A DNA stretch of 64,000 nt, taken from contig JAHLJT010009436.1 of the NCBI GenBank assembly GCA_031308135.1, positions 118,856,678 to 118,920,677 on the forward strand. Reading direction: 5' to 3'. The notes beneath the pieces were generated by a model. It was not told the origin of the DNA, did no database searches, and saw only the letters and a list, made by a program, of their open reading frames with translations. The stretch is from Acheta domesticus. Its lineage: Eukaryota > Arthropoda > Insecta > Orthoptera > Gryllidae. Position 1 is the stretch's first letter. The number at the start of each line of letters is the position of its first letter. The position numbers and the translations under genes are program-made. Positions 59,220-64,000 of this stretch are shown one piece after another.

Positions 59220-60580
59220 ATCTACCATTCTTTTTTCTTCAAAAGGCACAATATTCTTCTACTTTAAATTCTAGACATTTTAGAAGTACATTATATTTCT
59301 CCCCTCTACAAAAAAATTGTGGATAACTTTTAAAATAAGACTGCTACAGAGATTTGAAAATTCCCCATGGCAGTTTTCGCAGTGGTGGGCAGGGAGGTGC
59401 TGAAAGGGCAGCTATTCTGATCAGAGTTACCAGATGAGTAAATGTATATCCCAGTACCAACCTTCTAACATCCTTTAACTTTCACTAAAATTCCTGGTAA
59501 CACTGACAATGGATTTAAATTCTGAAATTGTTCATATTATAAATGATGGATTTTAACGCACACAGGAAGTTTGTTAAACTTAACTCGATGTCGATTCATT
59601 CAATGAATTAAATGGAAGACTATAAGAAGTTCTTTCCTCTTCTACTACGCCCTGTGCAAGAAAAAGACCATCTTATGTCAACCTTAATGTTTCTAAGACA
59701 GTTTTCACCAACATCATAAGTTATTTGTAAAATTGGTGTTAGTTTTAAACTATTGAAAAAATATTAATCGTAAATATTAATACAATATACAAAAGTACAT
59801 CAATTACAATATACTTAAAATACTGGTATTTAAACGTACGAGGATGTCTTCATCCTGGTAATGGTGTCTTTATTAAAATCTTGGTAAACGAATCAGGATT
59901 CTAGCACGTCTGGCAACACTGATTCGGATGTATCTTTTTTTTTTTTTTTTTTTTCTCCTCAGAATGAATATAGCCAGTGACAATCAGCAGTATACTTCGA
60001 TTTATTTCAAGCTGCGGGTCGTCAGCTATTACGGTGTCATCCAATCGAGAGCTTACAAGTCACTACAGTGACACTTCCGATTGCATGACACAGCAACAGC
60101 TGATTTTCGTTAAGTGCAGTTATGTTTAAATCCAAATATAATGAAGTTATCCTAGGTCACGGATTCAGTGTTTTTAGGCCGTAGACACTATACAATCAAT
60201 CACTAAACACTAATCAAATAAATCTGTAATTTTTCATCTCATTAGAAAGTAAAGGGCAGAGATGTGATTGGTGTTAAATAATTGTATTGTGTACATGTCT
60301 TCACAAATACCGTATTACAGTACGTACCAACAGTATATGTGCCGTGTTTCAATATTAAGGCAGTGTCGAACACACAATTACGGACGTTACCGATTTTCCA
60401 AAATACTCTGAAATAAACAACGTTGCATACTATTTACGACCAGAGCACCATTTTCTCAATTTTTTTACGCGTTTTTAATAAAAATGGTCTTAAATAATAT
60501 TGATATGTAATTTTGTAATGGTTTCTAGTTTTCGAAGTGAATAATTGTAAAACTAAAAATTTGTAATTTCAGTCGAAACC
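59220..60580. other. No recognised gene
   Basis: Contains a 21-T run at about 59936-59955. The frames are short and unassigned. Confidence 0.4.
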
Positions 60581-60584
60581 TAAA

Positions 60585-60720
60585 TATTTTTACTTTCCCG
60601 TATACTATACGTAGGGAAAGTGCAATGCTGCGCGAAAAAACTGCGGATTTTCGGCAGAAAAACTCTTTATTATAAGGCCCTGGTAACGAATAAGTGGATA
60701 AATCCACACAGACTAAAAGA
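60585..60720 (-). repeat. Family A end fragment with dyad
   Basis: ACTTTCCCGTATACTATACG then GGGAAAGT (60592-60621), followed by GCAATGCTGCGCG and TTTTCGGCAGAAAA. Confidence 0.7.
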
Positions 60721-61102
60721 CAGAAAAAAAATTACCACAGACTACAGAATGCACACATTTGCAAATGAAGCATTTTAGAGAATTCAAACTGAACCCTCAC
60801 ATTTCAGATCAAAATGTATTAATAGGTGTTTTTTTTACTACAATAATGCAACCTCTTTATTGTTTTAATAATACCTGGTGATTAAGGAAGCTTGTGTGTC
60901 ATTTTATTTAAAATTAGGATGCTTGTAGATCTGTGTTGGACATCTTTGCTTGTAATTCTAGCAAGAATACTTGGCACAGACTTTTCAAAACACAACTCTC
61001 ACACTAGTTTTCTTTAGTAGTGTGATAATATTTATATGACATACTTCATAGTGTTCAATATTTCAACTATTGTAATTTAAAAATTCACAATTTTTTGGGG
61101 GG

Positions 61103-61181
61103 CAATGTTAATTGTAAGGTTAGGAAGTACTATTTTAGATGTTGTAAATGAATATTAATGATTATGTTCACTAAGTTGCAC
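61103..61181 (+). repeat. Direct repeat, copy 1 of 2
   Basis: CAATGTTAATTGTAAGGTTA through ATTAATGATTATGTTC. It recurs at 62425-62505 with few changes, 1.32 kb away. Confidence 0.75.
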
Positions 61182-62424
61182 AATGCTTGGAATATAAAAG
61201 GTTTTAACACATTAAAACCTTTTACTACACCACAACACAATGGTAGATATAAACTATGAATCAAAAGATTGAATGATTGATTAGAACTAATGAGGTAGGT
61301 TGTTAATGACATTATAATCTCTATTCAGAACCTCAAGTTTTGAACAAGCTGTAATGCTTGTTGTACATTATTCACCTGAATGTTATTGCATTTATTTTAT
61401 TTAACTCAAGCAAAGTTATTAATTGTAATTAACACAGCAAAACATCAAGTAATTATTTACGAGCATTCAAAACATGTAATCAATATAAAACAGATTGTGA
61501 TATTCTGTAAAAATTTTATTGCATTAATTTCTGTACATAATAGGAAAGAAAGTATCTGGAGTTCTAGAAATAGAGCATATAGATTGTGTAAAATGATATA
61601 CAAACGTGAAATAAATACAAAAATTAATACTCCAAATGAATTTTCTGAAAAATCTTTTAACTTCAACTGCTCAAACAATTTTCCATATGATTTCGTTTGT
61701 TTATTGAAGATTAATAAAAATAACAATAAAAAAAATTAGTTCTCTAAATGATTGTCCTGAAAAATCATAACCTAGGCTGTTCACACAATTTTCCTCATAG
61801 AATTATATCCAGATTTTTGAAAGATCAATTTAGACCCCCCCCCCATTAAATTAAACAATACATTGAATTAAAATATGAATATCAAATTAAAATATATACC
61901 TTTCATTGTTAAATTACAAATAAAATTTCGATTTTTAATAGTCAAATTTTTCTTCCTCTTTTATTAATGTTTTACCCATATCTTCAGGGACAATTAAGTA
62001 AGGGTGACAAACTCTTGAATTTTAATTTATTGTAACTATGAAAATACTTGAAAAGCAAACAACCAGAGCAAATAAATTCTTAAAATAGGAAAAAAAAAAA
62101 TTTCGACTGTCCATCACCTAAATACATGATTTTATATTATACTTTTATATTGATTATTTTCAGCTCAACTTATTAGTAAAACATGACCAATATCTTCACC
62201 CAAATTGTATTGTCTTTTCATAAATGTTCATAAGTAATGGTTGTGTTTGCTTACAGACTAATAATCTACAGCCAATTGGTTATCATATCAACTTACAATT
62301 CATTGCTCTTAATCTTGGACCTGATTTGATAGCATTTACTTATTCTTAAGATAAGTTTTATTCCCACTACTGCTAAACATTGTCAATCATTCACAGGCAA
62401 TTCTATTATTCCTTATTTTCATTG

Positions 62425-62505
62425 GGCCAATGTTAATTGTTACGTTAGGAAGTAGTATTTTAGGTGTTGTAAATGAATATTAATGATTCTGTTCTCTAAG
62501 TTGTA
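62425..62505 (+). repeat. Direct repeat, copy 2 of 2
   Basis: CAATGTTAATTGTTACGTTA through ATTAATGATTCTGTTC. The 1.2 kb between the copies is AT-rich with no recognised coding sequence. Confidence 0.75.
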
Positions 62506-63589
62506 TTACATAATAATAATTAAGCTGTGGATTTACAGGCTCGAAAAACTGAAGAAATAGGCATGCAAAATAGGCATTTAAAAAAGTACTACAATTTTTT
62601 CGTATCTGTATATATATACTAGTGTAGAAAGTTTTTGTACCAAACAATAAGAGTTCATAGATTATTGCTTTCATCTTTGTTCTGACAAATACTCATTCTG
62701 AGAAATCCTTTCTATCATTGTTGTGCATTTTGGACAAAATGACGGAATTGCAGTAGCTACCTTTTGGCTTTCTATTTAATTCAAGCTGATACTCTAACGC
62801 TGCACACTAATGCTAATGATTTTTAAATACCGTAACAATTTGATTTGACTTATTTCGAATTGAAAGTTTTTAATAATGAATATTTTAGGTAAGCTTCACA
62901 TGATTTTTATTGAGTATTCATGAATTGATTGATTGAAAAAAATTCATGAATTGATATATTGAGTATTCATGAATTGTTTTCTTTGTTTATTTTTAATTAT
63001 TTTGGATTTGGAATTATGCCTTTCCTATCTACTGCTCTGATGTATGTCTAGATGAACACAGTAACAAAAATATTTATGAGTGTTACAAGCAACAAGTTGC
63101 CAAACATTCTTTGCAATTTTTTTTTTTAACCAGAACTGAGCATTGTATTTTCATCTCTGGAATAGACTGTTACCAGAAGTATATTTTGTTTCAAATAGTA
63201 CCTGCTTGGCCAATTTCCTTTCCTTTTAAACACATCTAATTGCAGGCATGGTATGGCGTTGAGGTACCATCAAGAAGAACCACAAATTACTTCTGGTTTT
63301 CAAGTCAGCACGTGTATTTAGCTTCAATATTTGTTGTTGTGTGTAAGGTATAATCCGTTTATAATAGTTTTCTTTCAAACTCTGATTGTCATTTTTGTGA
63401 AATTGTTTATAATGTACATGTGTAAATAAAATTGATATGTTTTTTTTAAACATTGCTTGTTGATTTTGTCTACTTATATGATGGAAATACACTTCCAGGA
63501 ATGTAGACAAACAAATAATAAACAAAACTATATTCTATATATCTAGAAGCATGAACTTGCTGCTATCATACTACTATAATATGGTTTGT

Positions 63590-63955
63590 GGATTCGATGG
63601 TGTGACGGTTAGCGTGCCGGACTGTCATACCCAAGTTCGCGGGTTCAAACTCGAAGCCGTGGATTTTTAAGGGCGAAAAAATCCTTCGTACGCCTTCCGC
63701 GGAGGGGAAGTAAAGAGTTGTTAGTAGATTACTTGCTTGTAACTTACCATGTTAGTAGATTTACTTGCATGTAAAAGATCCTCAAGTCTAAATGACGCCT
63801 CTGAGCTAAATTCAAATCGCCTGTTTCGTCGCCCGAGATAATACCTTCTTTCTCCGCTAGGTGAAAGGAGCGTAGCGAAATTTGCGTGGTCAGACGGAAG
63901 AGCAGGCCTCATGGCCTGAGGTCTCGCCACGTAAAATAAGGCAATTCAATTCAAT
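63590..63955 (+). repeat. tRNA-derived SINE with (AATTC)n tail
   Basis: A box TGGTGTGACGGTTAGCGTGC, B box GGGTTCAAACTC about 45 nt later, a 250-bp unrelated body, and a tail of three or four AATTC units. Possible imperfect duplication ATAATATGG / ATAATACGG at its borders. Confidence 0.82.
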
Positions 63956-64000
63956 TCAATAATACGGCGTGTAAATAACCTCAAACACCGTGGAAACGAG

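Noticed and set aside
61103..62505. LTR retrotransposon
   Set aside because: No gag/pol sequence, no primer binding site and repeats of only 80 bp.
63590..63680. Functional tRNA gene
   Set aside because: A and B boxes are present but no cloverleaf acceptor stem closes, and a long non-tRNA body with an AATTC tail follows: a SINE.

Overview
The window looks like nuclear DNA of a hemimetabolous, probably polyneopteran, insect (cockroach, termite or stick-insect type). Evidence: AT-rich sequence, spliceosomal introns, arthropod mariner/Tc1/hAT/LINE/SINE repeats, and glutathione S-transferase exons that resemble the insect sigma class (the cockroach allergen Bla g 5 family). The species assignment is inference. 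Nothing prokaryotic, organellar or viral was seen.

The only convincing host protein-coding genes are three sigma-class GST paralogues in tandem on the minus strand. GST-A is compact, four exons between 54284 and 52632. GST-B has four exons spread from 51515 to 30368, with a 17.7-kb second intron. GST-C has three exons between 13864 and 7755, and its last exon is not in the window. Exon lengths (136, 168, 143, about 170 nt) and intron phases (1, 1, 0) are shared, so the three arose by duplication of one gene. Five single-base indels interrupt otherwise conserved exons. All splice sites are intact, and four of the five shorten a homopolymer by one base, which points to unpolished long-read sequence at least as much as to gene death. 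A 17-bp minisatellite with 42 copies fills most of the 1.1-kb gap between GST-A and GST-B.

Layout: 1-7750, a decayed LINE split by a nested TIR element; 7755-13864, GST-C with a Jockey/I-like LINE in intron 1 and a nested hAT inside a second TIR element in intron 2; 13865-30367, repeats including Tc1 and mariner debris, family A repeats and a decayed Crypton-type tyrosine recombinase with an intron; 30368-51515, GST-B, whose introns hold SINEs, two inverted hAT copies around a mariner fragment (a 4.6-kb palindrome), a LINE, a mariner carrying a hAT with a perfect 8-bp target duplication, and another 1-kb hAT; 51516-54284, minisatellite and GST-A; 54285-64000, upstream sequence with family A, paired TIR elements and a tRNA-derived SINE.

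Most of the window is nested mobile DNA. Insertion order can be read at several places because target-site duplications survive. The dominant repeat (family A, more than ten partial copies) is built of degenerate tandem units of about 301-305 bp and carries a dyad whose arms appear to change together between copies. It is the best candidate here for something not yet described.
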